Shown here: positions 1-8,471 of the stretch, one piece after another
Layout of the letters: each line of letters opens with the position of its first letter
How positions within the stretch are numbered: the stretch's first letter is position 1
Assembly: GCA_964542875.1 (NCBI GenBank)
Contig: CAZIWA010000001.1
Coordinates: 1-64,000, forward strand
Origin: CAZGOM01 sp964542875
GTDB lineage: Bacteria; Planctomycetota; Phycisphaerae; Phycisphaerales; Phycisphaeraceae
Direction of reading: 5' to 3'
DNA: 64,000 bases
Position numbers and translations under genes: made by a program
Notes under the pieces: model-generated
The model's database searches: none
Told to the model about the DNA's origin: nothing
What the model saw: only the letters and a program-made list of their open reading frames with translations

Positions 1-214
1 CGCATCCAAATGCACGCAACCCTGTAATGTTGCTAAAGAGACGGATTTTCGCTGACTTTCGTGATTGAGCCACCATGCCGTTACGCGATTTATACCGATC
101 AGCAACTGGAGTACCCGGCTGTAATGGGGCCGGGCCTTTGGCCCTCCAGAAAAGAGGATGCAAGAGCGAAACACCCTCACTCTAACCCTCTCCCTGAAGA
201 GCGATGGGATAAGA
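1..214. other. Left-edge stretch without a supported gene
   Basis: No convincing coding region is visible here. Short open frames exist on the plus strand but resemble no family and have no ribosome binding site. A C-rich string at about 172-196 (ACCCTCACTCTAACCCTCTC) looks like the remnant of an intergenic dispersed repeat, and a short GGGCC/GGCCC hairpin lies near 125-142. The end of a gene lying mostly outside the window cannot be excluded for the first few dozen bases. Confidence 0.5.
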
Positions 215-249
215 AAAACGACGCCTTTGGAGGCGTCGTTTTCTTTTTG
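215..249. terminator. Bidirectional intrinsic terminator
   Basis: A perfect 11-bp stem (AAAACGACGCC / GGCGTCGTTTT) encloses the 6-nt loop TTTGGA, followed on the plus strand by TTCTTTTT. On the minus strand the hairpin is followed by a TTTTTCTT tract. It lies about 25 bp past the stop codon of the minus-strand pseudopilin, so termination of that gene is the likeliest role. Confidence 0.85.
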
Positions 250-274
250 GATGTTTGAATTGTGGCGGATGGGT

Positions 275-1243
275 TTAGCGGATGGTGGCGTCACCTTTGC
301 CGTTCCAGTAGCCGTTGTCTTTGGTGCCGTCGGAGTCGAAGTCGTCGACTTGCTGGAGGGTCATGCTGCCGCCGTGGCCGTCGGCGAAGGTGAAGTTTGC
401 GACGCCGTTGTTACGTTCGGCGGGCCGGGAGCGGATGGTGGGGTCTTCCGTGGGGGTGGCGTTGGTGCCGCCTTGGTAGTAGGCCTCGGTGTGGGTGTTG
501 GCGGTGCGGCGTGAGCCGCGGGAGCCGAGGTTGAGGGAGCCCAGCGGGGGGTCGATGGCGTATTGTGCGGCGCCCAGGGGTGAGCCGGCGGTGTCGCCGA
601 TGACGACGGTGGCGACGGGTTTGGTGATGTCGATGTCGTGCTTGGCGAAGTAGGCGTTGCCGGAGGAGAGTCGGCCATTGCCGAGGTATTGGAAGTTATA
701 GCCGTAGCCGCCGAAGCGGAAGGGGTTGCCGTCTTTGCCCTTGGCATCGGGGTGGATGAAGGTTTTGTTCATGAGGGCGACGGTGCTGGGGGCCGGGCAG
801 GTGGTGGCTTCGGTGACGAAAGGGCTTTTGAAGACTTCGGGGGTGCCCAGGTAACCGTAGAGGTAGTCGGCCCAGAAGGGGCGAAAGGGGGCCGTGGGTG
901 GCGTGGGGGCGGAGCCAGCCCAGGTTTGGGCGGGGCCGGAGTAGGAGCCGGTGAAGGGGTAGGTGCTGGCGGGCTGGTTGACGAAGGGAGAGCCGGGAGA
1001 CCATCCGCCGCTGGCGAAGGAGTGGATGGGGTAGGCGAATTTGTTGTCGTTGTGGTAATAGCCCAGGGCGATGCCCATTTGCTTGGTGTTGTTCAAGCTT
1101 TTGGTGGATTGCGCGCTGGCGCGGGCCTTGCCCAGGGCGGGGAGGAGGATGCCGATGAGAAGGGCGATGATGGAGATGACAACGAGCAATTCAATGAGTG
1201 TGAAAGCACGTTGCGGGGGACACGATGCGTTGCGATGGAACAT
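275..1243 (-). CDS. Type IV pseudopilin-like protein (prepilin N-terminal methylation domain)
   Basis: A 322-residue protein with a short basic leader, then AFTLIELLVVIS from residue 13, which is the prepilin peptidase recognition segment with the conserved Glu at mature position 5. A 20-residue hydrophobic helix ends in LLPALGKARA. The C-terminal region contains the NFTFADGH motif typical of the planctomycete pseudopilin class annotated as H-X9-DG proteins. Residue -1 is Ala rather than the classical Gly. Such proteins are thought to be inner-membrane anchored and to form or cap a pseudopilus, but the role of these lone planctomycete copies is unknown. The gene stands alone, followed by a good terminator. 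Family assignment is firm, function is not. Confidence 0.9.
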   Translation of the reverse strand: MFHRNASCPPQRAFTLIELLVVISIIALLIGILLPALGKARASAQSTKSLNNTKQMGIALGYYHNDNKFAYPIHSFASGGWSPGSPFVNQPASTYPFTGSYSGPAQTWAGSAPTPPTAPFRPFWADYLYGYLGTPEVFKSPFVTEATTCPAPSTVALMNKTFIHPDAKGKDGNPFRFGGYGYNFQYLGNGRLSSGNAYFAKHDIDITKPVATVVIGDTAGSPLGAAQYAIDPPLGSLNLGSRGSRRTANTHTEAYYQGGTNATPTEDPTIRSRPAERNNGVANFTFADGHGGSMTLQQVDDFDSDGTKDNGYWNGKGDATIR

Positions 1244-1493
1244 GATGTGGACCTTTTTTGCTCTTAAAGAGCGTTGGTTGGAAATAGAAACTGAGTCTCA
1301 ATGACTGAGGCTGGTAAAGGTAATGGGTTAAGAAGGGGGTGGGAGAAGCGTTTATGCGAAAGAGGGGCGGGATGGTTGCGGATTTGGGAATGATGACAAT
1401 AAAAGACAAGTGAATGGAGCCATAAAGCGGGTGAAGGCGCGGCGCTGCGTATGGTCTAATGGGGGATGGTCGGTATTACCGGAAAGGCCTTTT
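1244..1493. other. Divergent intergenic region
   Basis: About 250 bp separate the minus-strand pseudopilin from the plus-strand hemerythrin-like gene, so promoters for both should lie here. The part next to the pseudopilin (1250-1410) is relatively A/T rich. No clear operator or RNA structure was recognised. Confidence 0.4.
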
Positions 1494-1976
1494 ATGACTG
1501 AGCATTCGCCTTTGAAGCGGCACGAGAGTTTGATTCCGCTGTCACGTGATCATTATGTGGGGTTGGTCCAGGCGCAGCACTTGATTAAGGCCGGGGGCCA
1601 GGATGCGGTCGCGCGGCGCAAAGCCGTAGCGGAGTTTCTGGACGCGTGGGCGATGGAGATTGAGCCGCATTTCAAGGATGAAGAGCGGCTGCTAAGAGGG
1701 CTGATGAGCGATGCGGATGGGAGGCAGTTTGAGGCGGAACATGCGCTGGTGCGTGGATTGGCGGCGGAAGCCGGCGATAAGCGCAAAGAAGTGGACCCGG
1801 GAGCGGCATGGGTTTGGGAGGTGGGGCAGAAGTTGAATGACCACATCCGATGGGAAGAGCGGCATCTTTTTCCCGCGATCGAAAAGAGCGCGACGGCGCA
1901 GGAATTGAAGATGCTTGGGGAGGAGACGCAGAAAGTGGAAGCGAGCCGGCCCAGGGCTTGCCGGACGAAGAAATGA
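1494..1976 (+). CDS. Hemerythrin HHE-domain protein
   Basis: A 160-residue cytoplasmic protein without signal peptide. It has the helical-bundle histidine/glutamate spacing of hemerythrin cation-binding domains: SRDHYVGL near the start, EPHFKDEERLL, an EAEHALV helix and NDHIRWEERHLFPAIE. These residues would bind a di-iron centre used for oxygen or nitric oxide sensing, or for iron handling. The reading frame is open from 1410, but the ATG at 1494 is preceded by GGAAAGG at suitable distance and places MTEHSPLKRH at the start, so it is preferred. The last ten residues (EASRPRACRTKK) look unstructured. The gene stands alone and converges on the sialidase-like gene. Confidence 0.85.
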   Translation: MTEHSPLKRHESLIPLSRDHYVGLVQAQHLIKAGGQDAVARRKAVAEFLDAWAMEIEPHFKDEERLLRGLMSDADGRQFEAEHALVRGLAAEAGDKRKEVDPGAAWVWEVGQKLNDHIRWEERHLFPAIEKSATAQELKMLGEETQKVEASRPRACRTKK

Positions 1977-2040
1977 GCGTAAGAACATGCTCACATAGAT
2001 GGGGGCATGGCATGCGGATTGATGGCTGCGCAAGTACGGA

Positions 2041-3165
2041 TCACACTTTGATGCGGGCCCAGTGGACGCTGGTTTGATCGTGGTGATCGCCGGAGTAGAA
2101 GACGACGAGTATGTCGCCGTCGGGGAGGAGGACGGCATCAGGGAGGCCGATGGAGTACTTGCCCATTTCCGACCAGGCATCCTGCATGTTGTCTTTTTTG
2201 ACGGTCTGGCTGCGGGCGGCGCTGTCGTGGATGATGAGTTCGCTTTCGGCGGGGAAATGAATGCCGTCGGTGCTGATGCGGGCGCGGATGGAAGGAGCGC
2301 CTTCGCGGTTGACGTAGGGAAGCACGATGCGGCCGTCTTTGAGGCCGACAGCGCGCGCGGGCTGTCCGGGGAGATTGGTTTCCTTCACATGGCTCCAGGT
2401 TTTGCCGTTGTCATCGGAGTGACTTTCGTGGATGGAGCGGTAGGCGGTGATGGCCATGTCGTATGTCCAGAAATAGTCGACGAGCCGGCCGGAGGGGAGG
2501 ACGGCCAGGCGCTGATCCCAGCAGAAGATCTTGCGGGCCGGGTCTGTGTGGGTGACGTACGCGGGGGACCAGGTGGCGCCGCGATCCCGGGTGATGACAA
2601 CTGCGGAGCGGTGCTGCCAGGGGGTGAGGTCCGTATAGTGTTTGTTGACCTCGAACTGAACGGCGAGTGCGCCATCGGGGAGGGGGATGGCGGCGCCGGT
2701 GATGGGGGTGGGGACGTTTGCAAACTCGCCACAGACGACGGGCTTGAGGGGGCCGAAGGTATTGCCGGCGTCGGTGGAGTAGGCCAGGAGGAGCTTCATG
2801 TCGGCGAGGCCTTCGGTGGCTTCGTTGAACATGGGATCGAGCGGGTTGGAATAGTTTTCGATGGCGAGGGTGAGGACGACATTGTCGCCGCCGAGGCTGG
2901 TGGCGGCGACGGCGCGGTAGGTCCACTTTTGTCCGGCGATGATTTCAATGTCTTGCCCGGCTTGAATGAGTGGGCCCCAGGTTTTGCCCTGGTCATCAGA
3001 GATGCGGATGTAAGCGCGCTGAAAGCGTGAGGATTTGGCGGGGCCCAGGCGCGCCCCAGAGATCCAGCGACCGCTGGGCAGCACGCAGATGGAGGGGAAG
3101 CAGGCGCTGGAGCCGTCGGTGTTTTTCAGGGAGGGGAACACGATGCCTTGAGAGATGATCTGCAT
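2041..3165 (-). CDS. Sialidase/BNR-repeat family protein
   Basis: A 374-residue protein with four Asp-box (BNR) motifs at residues 56-64 (SDDQGKTWG), 130-138 (STDAGNTFG), 192-200 (TRDRGATWS) and 250-258 (SDDNGKTWS). This is the hallmark of the six-bladed propeller of exo-sialidases (GH33-like) and related glycosidases. No signal peptide is apparent, so it may act in the cytoplasm on imported oligosaccharides. TGAGG six bases upstream supports the start. It is the last gene of the minus-strand polysaccharide cluster, 133 bp after the aldo/keto reductase. The Asp boxes are certain, but sialic acid as substrate is not, since many environmental BNR proteins have other or unknown substrates. Confidence 0.8.
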   Translation of the reverse strand: MQIISQGIVFPSLKNTDGSSACFPSICVLPSGRWISGARLGPAKSSRFQRAYIRISDDQGKTWGPLIQAGQDIEIIAGQKWTYRAVAATSLGGDNVVLTLAIENYSNPLDPMFNEATEGLADMKLLLAYSTDAGNTFGPLKPVVCGEFANVPTPITGAAIPLPDGALAVQFEVNKHYTDLTPWQHRSAVVITRDRGATWSPAYVTHTDPARKIFCWDQRLAVLPSGRLVDYFWTYDMAITAYRSIHESHSDDNGKTWSHVKETNLPGQPARAVGLKDGRIVLPYVNREGAPSIRARISTDGIHFPAESELIIHDSAARSQTVKKDNMQDAWSEMGKYSIGLPDAVLLPDGDILVVFYSGDHHDQTSVHWARIKV

Positions 3166-3298
3166 TTGAGCCTCAGGGAAGACTTGTTCGGATTGTTAAA
3201 TCATTATGCATCAGTTTTGGGTTGTGAGCAGGTAAAGAGAAAAGACGTGCTTACGCAGACGGAAGCGAGGCACACGCAGCAGAGGTGGATGGGCGGGC

Positions 3299-4339
3299 TT
3301 AGGGCGTGGGGAAGGGGTTGCGCTCAGGGGTGGCGGCCTGGTGCCAGTAGGGGTAGATGCGCGGGATGGCGCTGGCGGCATCGAGCCGGGCGACTTGGCC
3401 TGGGGAGAGGTTCCAGCCGACTGCGCCGACGTTTTCCTTGATCTGGGTTTCGTTGCGTGCGCCGATGACGAGCGTGGCTACGGTGGGGCGCTGGAGGAGC
3501 CAGTTCAATGCGACCTGGGCGGTGGTTTTATTGGTTTCGAGGGCGAGCTGGTCGAGCGTGTCGACGATGTTGTAGAGGATTTGAAGATCGCCCTGGGGGC
3601 AGGTTTCCGAGGGGTTGGGCGTGCTGAGCCGGCTTGCACCGGGGGCTGGCATGGGCTGGCCGCGGCGGATTTTGCCGGTGAGGCGGCCTGAGCCAAGGGG
3701 GCTCCAGACGACGGTGCCGATTTTCTGGTCCAGCCCCACGGGCATGAGGTCCCACTCAAATTCCCGGCCGATGAGGGAGTAGTAGGCCTGATGGGCGACG
3801 AAACGAGGGTAGCCGTAGCGCTCGGCGGCGGACTGGGTTTTAAAGAGGTGCCAGCCGGAATAGTTTGAGCCGCCGAGGTAGCGGATTTTGCCTTGGCGGA
3901 TGAAGGCATCAAGGGTGGAGAGGGTTTCTTCGACAGGTGTGAGCGCGTCAAAGCCGTGGAGCTGGAAAAGGTCGATGTAATCAGTGCCGAGCCGGGTGAG
4001 GGATTCGTGAATTGATTTATGGAGGTGGGCGCGGGAAGCGCCGACACTGTTGGGATCATCACGGAAGCGTCGTGCAGCCTTGGTGGAGATGAGGACTTTG
4101 TCGCGTTTGCCTTTGATGGCGTGGCCGAGGGTTTCCTCAGACCTGCCGGCCGAGTAGCAGTCTGCGGTGTCGAACATGGTGAGGCCGTGATCGAGGCAGA
4201 TGTCGACGATCCGAGTGGCCTGGTCGTTGTCGATGACGCCCCAGTTTTCGAAGAAGGTGCCTTTGCCGCCGAAGTTCGCACAGCCGAGGGTGAGGGCGGG
4301 AATCCTGAGGCCTGAGCCGGCGAGCAAGCGATGTTCCAT
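3299..4339 (-). CDS. Aldo/keto reductase
   Basis: A 346-residue NAD(P)H-dependent oxidoreductase of the aldo/keto reductase superfamily. The catalytic tetrad is visible: Asp57 in FDTAD, Tyr62, Lys87 in LISTKAA and His128 in LFQLHGFD. Length and motif order match the bacterial YajO/Tas-like branch, and the C-terminal half contains WSPLGSGRLTGK. It probably interconverts a sugar aldehyde or ketone and the corresponding alcohol in the cytoplasm. It lies only 6 bp after the beta-helix gene, so the two are surely co-transcribed, which suggests a role in processing sugars released by that cluster. The exact substrate cannot be read from the sequence. Confidence 0.92.
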   Translation of the reverse strand: MEHRLLAGSGLRIPALTLGCANFGGKGTFFENWGVIDNDQATRIVDICLDHGLTMFDTADCYSAGRSEETLGHAIKGKRDKVLISTKAARRFRDDPNSVGASRAHLHKSIHESLTRLGTDYIDLFQLHGFDALTPVEETLSTLDAFIRQGKIRYLGGSNYSGWHLFKTQSAAERYGYPRFVAHQAYYSLIGREFEWDLMPVGLDQKIGTVVWSPLGSGRLTGKIRRGQPMPAPGASRLSTPNPSETCPQGDLQILYNIVDTLDQLALETNKTTAQVALNWLLQRPTVATLVIGARNETQIKENVGAVGWNLSPGQVARLDAASAIPRIYPYWHQAATPERNPFPTP

Positions 4340-4345
4340 GGTGAG

Positions 4346-6115
4346 CTATTTGGGGGGTGGGGTGATGGTGCAGTTTTCGTAGGTGATCTTGGGAGCGGTT
4401 ATGCCTGCGGGGGTAAGCACCGGGGAGTTTGTGAGAGTGCAGTTTTTAAAGAGGAGGAGCTTGGATTCTTTGTTGGGAGCGAAGCTGGTGCCGGTGATTT
4501 TACAATTGTCGAAGACGAGGATGGGGCCGGTGACGGAGGTCATGGCGTCAAGGGTTTCGCCGGTGAGGGCCAACGGGGGGACGCCGGGCCATTTGTTTTC
4601 GTTCCAGCGGACTTCGAGCCTGGCGTTTTTATAGGTGTTGTTCTGAATGACGGCGTGCTTGATGCCGGTTTTGTAGAGGACGCGGGAGCCGGTGAGGGTG
4701 TTGTTGGCGAAGAGGTAGTTGTTGACGCGGTCGTAGAGAATGACGGCGTTTTCAAAGGTGTTGGATTCAAAGATGAGTTCGGTGCCGGCGCAGACGACGA
4801 GGTCTCCGGCTTTGTTGGCTTTGAAGGTGTTGTTGCGGAAGACGACTTCGCGCATGAGGTCCCAGCCGTCTTCGAAGTCGACGCCGAAGCCGGGGGCGTT
4901 GCCGCCGTTGGATTCAAAGAGGCTGTGTTCGATGACCCAGTTTTGTCCGCCACAGAAGGCGAGGCCGAGGGTGCGGTTGTTAATGAGGGTGTTGTGATGG
5001 AAGTGAACGTGCGAGGGGGAGGCGAGGTTGGTGATGCGGCCGATCATGCCTTCGGGCGCGTTTTTGATGGTGGGCTGGTTGAATTCAAACTGGACGAATT
5101 TTGCGTTTGTGGGGACGTCCACCTTGGCGAACTGAAGGCAGGATTGCTTCTTGATGAATTTGTTGTCGGCGTCAAAGAAGAAGGCGTGGTAGGCGCGGCC
5201 GCGGACGGAGGGGAAGCCGGCATAGCCGAGGGTGTAGCCGAACTCGAACTGGCCATTGGCTTTGGAGATGTCATACGACTTGGCGGTGATGAGCTTTTTA
5301 TCGCTGGGGAGTTTTTCGCCTGTGTCGGAGAGCTCACCGGGGATGAGGTCTTTATCGCGCAGTGAATGGAAGCTGAGTGCGCCCCTGCCGACGTTAACGC
5401 TGGAGGAAACACCCGACCCGGGAAATCCGGTGACGATGAGGTGATCGACTTCGATGTTTTTTCCGGCGCTGAAGGTGAGGCCGACGGCGTGTTCGTGGGC
5501 CGCCTTGGTGGTTTTGTAGTCGTGGGTTTCACGGTCGCCTTTTAAGGTGCCGTTGGTGAGCCGGAGGTTTTGTGCGCCGTCGACGATGTCGATGAGGACG
5601 TATTTGGGGAGCGCGTTGGTGTTGATCTGGAGGGTTGCGCCGTTTAGATCAATGACGGTGTCCTGGAGGTTGAGGATGATGGGGTCCAGCTCGCTGATGA
5701 GGTAGGTGCCGGGAGGAAACTTAATGAAATTGGCGTTTTGGGCTTTGGCATATTGAAGGGCCTGGTTGATGCCTTTGGAGGTTTCAACCGGATTTACGCC
5801 GGTGTTTGAGATGTTGAATTGCTTGAGGTCGATGGTGTAGACGCGGGTGAATTTCGAGAGGTCCGCGGTGGCTTTGGGGGTGGCCGTGCCGGTGATGGTG
5901 GAGAGCTCCGGCTTGCCTTCGACGACGCCGCGATGGGTGTCGGTTTGCTGGGCGCCGAGCTGCATCCAGTCGAGGTTGTCGGAAACGGGAGCGGCAACTG
6001 CGGGAGCGGCTTTGGCGGCGGCGGGCTTGGGGGTGTTGGCGATGAGCTTGTCGAAGTCGTCGGCGTAGAGCGGAGAAGCAAGGAGAAGAGTGATGAAAAG
6101 GGAGGTGCGGAGCAT
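4346..6115 (-). CDS. Secreted right-handed parallel beta-helix protein (pectate-lyase superfamily fold)
   Basis: A 589-residue secreted protein. The frame is open further upstream, but the ATG at 6115 is preceded by AAAGGT and gives a signal peptide (MLRTSLFITLLLASPLYA). After a linker, VYTIDLKQFN...INQALQYA and FIKFPPGTYLI are the usual start of a pectate-lyase-3 type beta helix. The rest consists of short turns rich in Asn ladders (HHNTLINNRT, FRNNTFKANK, FESNTFENAV, FANNTLTGSR, IQNNTYKNA), characteristic of parallel helix coils. Such proteins are usually polysaccharide lyases, epimerases or glycosidases. No catalytic residues can be assigned with confidence. It lies in the middle of the polysaccharide cluster. 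Confidence 0.85.
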   Translation of the reverse strand: MLRTSLFITLLLASPLYADDFDKLIANTPKPAAAKAAPAVAAPVSDNLDWMQLGAQQTDTHRGVVEGKPELSTITGTATPKATADLSKFTRVYTIDLKQFNISNTGVNPVETSKGINQALQYAKAQNANFIKFPPGTYLISELDPIILNLQDTVIDLNGATLQINTNALPKYVLIDIVDGAQNLRLTNGTLKGDRETHDYKTTKAAHEHAVGLTFSAGKNIEVDHLIVTGFPGSGVSSSVNVGRGALSFHSLRDKDLIPGELSDTGEKLPSDKKLITAKSYDISKANGQFEFGYTLGYAGFPSVRGRAYHAFFFDADNKFIKKQSCLQFAKVDVPTNAKFVQFEFNQPTIKNAPEGMIGRITNLASPSHVHFHHNTLINNRTLGLAFCGGQNWVIEHSLFESNGGNAPGFGVDFEDGWDLMREVVFRNNTFKANKAGDLVVCAGTELIFESNTFENAVILYDRVNNYLFANNTLTGSRVLYKTGIKHAVIQNNTYKNARLEVRWNENKWPGVPPLALTGETLDAMTSVTGPILVFDNCKITGTSFAPNKESKLLLFKNCTLTNSPVLTPAGITAPKITYENCTITPPPK

Positions 6116-6149
6116 GTGTGACCTTTGCGGCGTGTTGGTGTTTGGGTGG

Positions 6150-6196
6150 GCGATGGCATTGCCCTCCCCCTGCCATCTCCCAGGGAGAGAGGGGGT
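6150..6196. repeat. Probable dispersed intergenic repeat (TCTCCC/GGGAGA palindrome)
   Basis: The gap between the TPR gene and the beta-helix gene contains CCCTCCCCCTGCCATCTCCC followed by AGGGAGAGAGGGGG, an imperfect palindrome centred on TCTCCC-AGGGAGA. A related C-rich string occurs near 172-196. It resembles the small interspersed repeats common between genes in many bacterial genomes. It has no T tract, so it is not an obvious terminator. Confidence 0.4.
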
Positions 6197-6203
6197 CAGA
6201 GCG

Positions 6204-8471
6204 TCAATTGGCGGTGAGTTGGTCCTGCAGGTATTGGCGCCGCAGGGCGTCGACAGTGAAACTGAGTTCCATCCAGCCGGGGACGGCGTCGTTGAAAAGT
6301 TCGTCGATGTCCTGAGGGGACATGTCTTTGGTGACACGCGGGGCGTATTGATCGAGCCTGGTCAAGAGAGGCTTGACCCTGGCATTAAAGAAGGCGGGGT
6401 CGCCAAGGACGGGGTCTGCCCAGTTCCCGACGGGGCTGGTGGATTCTTTGGCCTTGCGGTAGAGGGGGAGCGCTTTGTAGATGATGTTGCGCTTGATGGC
6501 GCGGAGGTTTTCAGGTGTGAGGTTGGTGAAGAGGATGTCGCCCCAGCTTGAGCGGTTGTGGACGGACTGGGAGCCTGCGAAGGAGAAGCCGCCTGTGCGG
6601 GTCCAGCGGATGGCGTCGAACTGCCATGCGGAACCGTTTTGAGGGAGCTTGTCGTAGAAGGCCTGCCAGGAGAAAAAGAGATGCGTGGCGAAAGCGCCAA
6701 CGTGAGGAAGGGGCTTGGTTTGGGCGGTGAAGGTGCCGTCTTTTTCGGAGAGCGGGCGAAATGTGGCGTTGGGGTAGCTGGTGAGGAAGAGCTCGGGATG
6801 GAAGTCCGGGTTGGGGAGATTTCCCAGCAGGGTGTAGTAAGGCTGATGGGGGCCGGGGGCGAGGTACATTTCAAAGCTGCCTGCGCGGGCGGTGCCGGCG
6901 AGGGCCTGGGGAAGCTGACCGTCGTAGGCTTTGATGAAGAGGTGGATGCCGTCGGCATCACAGAGGAACTGAATGTCGGTTTTGGAATCGTCGGCGAGGG
7001 TTTGGGATTGGGCATCGGCCTGGCGGCCGGTCATGGCGGAGTCGGTTTCGACGAGGAATTTGAGGTTGTCGCCGTAGGGCCGGTCAAGGGGGGCCTTGGG
7101 GGTGGTGGACTGGAGAGGGGAGGCGAGGAAGCCGCCGAGGTCTGAGGGGGCATCGGGGGTGAAGGCGCAGGTGATCCGGGCGCGCGGGAACTGAGCCAGG
7201 AGCGCGATGTATGCCTGATGGAGCGCGCGGCCGGCGGGCTCCTGATTGACGCGCAGAGCGGTTTTGGCGGCGCCTAGGAGGGCCTGGGCTTTGTCCTGAG
7301 AAGCGAGGTCTTTGTGGCGTTCCAGAGCGGCGGCGATGTTGGCCGGGCTGGGGTGGGGAAGAGTGCTGGCGAGAAGGTCGGCTGAGGCGCGGGCCTGCGG
7401 GGTGAGTTTGGCATCGGCGGCGAGAACAGTGGCTTGATCAGTGATGGATTTGACGTCGGATTGGGTGGCCCGGGCGTCGAGCGCTGCGCACTGGACATAG
7501 GAGTAGTCGGGTGCGGAGAGCTTGGCCTGGAGGAAGTATGGAGCCGACCAGAGGATGAATGCCTGGTCGGAGTCCGGCTTGGCTTTCTTAAAGAGAGGCA
7601 TGAGGGCGAGGATGCGGCCGGGATTTTGCGTGAGGGTGGGACCGAGGTGTTTTTCGCCCACCTGCTGGATGGTGGCCAGGTCCGTGGCCTGCCAGTTAAA
7701 CGCGGGGAGGGCACGGAAGGCGTTCCACTTGGCATTCTCGTTTGATTCAGGATCGCCGAGGACTTTGAGGCACTCTTCGTGAAGCTTGCCGGCGGGGCCG
7801 AAAGCCGCATAGAAGGCGAGGGCACCGAGATTTTCGCTGGTGTAGATGGCAAGTGCTTTTTCGCGGTTGCCTTCACGGGCGTAGGTTTCGGCGATGAGCT
7901 TTTGATAGACGGTTTTGGCTTTGTCGGTGGTTTGCAGGGCGAGGGCTTTTTCGTATTGCTCCCGGGCGAGGGCGTGCTTGTCCTGCCTGCGGAAGAGATC
8001 TCCAAGGTTGGACAGGGCGACGGACTTTTCCTCTGGCTTAAGGTTGGGAAGGGCGAGTGCGCGCTCGAGTGTGGCCTGTGCGGGGACGAGATCCATTTGA
8101 TAGAGATCAAGGCCTGCGAGTGAAGCGATGTAAAGGTCCGAGAGGGATTTGAGCGTGTCGATCTTGCTGGAGTTGGGGATGGCGGGGTCGGCGATGATTT
8201 TTTCGAGGTAGACGAGGGCGTTTTTTTTGGATTCAGGAGTGGCCTGAGATTGAGAGATGTCCGCGGCGAGCTTCAGAAAGCGGGCTTTGTCGACGGAGGA
8301 GAGGTTGGGGATGTCGAGGGTTTTTTCGACCAGGGCGAGCGCATCGGGGAGTTGTTTGGCGCGGATCTTCTGCTGAGCGTCTTTATAAACGTCATTGGAC
8401 GTGGCTGCACTCTGCGCGTGCAACGGAAGCGCGAGAGCCAGCAGGAGCAGGAATGTGGTGGGGCGGATCAT
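6204..8471 (-). CDS. Secreted TPR protein with C-terminal CBM9-like domain
   Basis: A 755-residue secreted protein with a signal peptide (about residues 1-20, ending ALPLHAQ). The first ~400 residues are alanine-rich helical pairs typical of tetratricopeptide-type repeats (for example the DLFRRQDKHALAREQYEKAL segment). The region around residues 440-660 contains aromatic and glycine-rich beta strands (IHLFIKAYDGQLP, FEMYLAPGPH, WQFDAIRWTRTGGFSFAG) that resemble carbohydrate-binding family 9-like domains in hypothetical planctomycete and lentisphaerota glycosidase partners. A short helical tail follows. The start codon directly abuts the stop of the preceding DUF4091-type gene (TGA then ATG), implying translational coupling. 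A role in binding polysaccharide at the cell surface is inferred. Confidence 0.75.
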   Translation of the reverse strand: MIRPTTFLLLLALALPLHAQSAATSNDVYKDAQQKIRAKQLPDALALVEKTLDIPNLSSVDKARFLKLAADISQSQATPESKKNALVYLEKIIADPAIPNSSKIDTLKSLSDLYIASLAGLDLYQMDLVPAQATLERALALPNLKPEEKSVALSNLGDLFRRQDKHALAREQYEKALALQTTDKAKTVYQKLIAETYAREGNREKALAIYTSENLGALAFYAAFGPAGKLHEECLKVLGDPESNENAKWNAFRALPAFNWQATDLATIQQVGEKHLGPTLTQNPGRILALMPLFKKAKPDSDQAFILWSAPYFLQAKLSAPDYSYVQCAALDARATQSDVKSITDQATVLAADAKLTPQARASADLLASTLPHPSPANIAAALERHKDLASQDKAQALLGAAKTALRVNQEPAGRALHQAYIALLAQFPRARITCAFTPDAPSDLGGFLASPLQSTTPKAPLDRPYGDNLKFLVETDSAMTGRQADAQSQTLADDSKTDIQFLCDADGIHLFIKAYDGQLPQALAGTARAGSFEMYLAPGPHQPYYTLLGNLPNPDFHPELFLTSYPNATFRPLSEKDGTFTAQTKPLPHVGAFATHLFFSWQAFYDKLPQNGSAWQFDAIRWTRTGGFSFAGSQSVHNRSSWGDILFTNLTPENLRAIKRNIIYKALPLYRKAKESTSPVGNWADPVLGDPAFFNARVKPLLTRLDQYAPRVTKDMSPQDIDELFNDAVPGWMELSFTVDALRRQYLQDQLTAN

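Noticed and set aside
1..27. End of a plus-strand gene (frame ending TAA at 25-27)
   Set aside because: Only eight codons are visible and no feature supports coding; other frames end nearby as well.
275..1243. Type II secretion operon
   Set aside because: Only lone pseudopilins are present; no secretin, ATPase, platform protein or peptidase is near.
4331..5365. Plus-strand frame of 344 codons opposite the beta-helix gene
   Set aside because: Shadow; the minus-strand gene shows a signal peptide and coil repeats.
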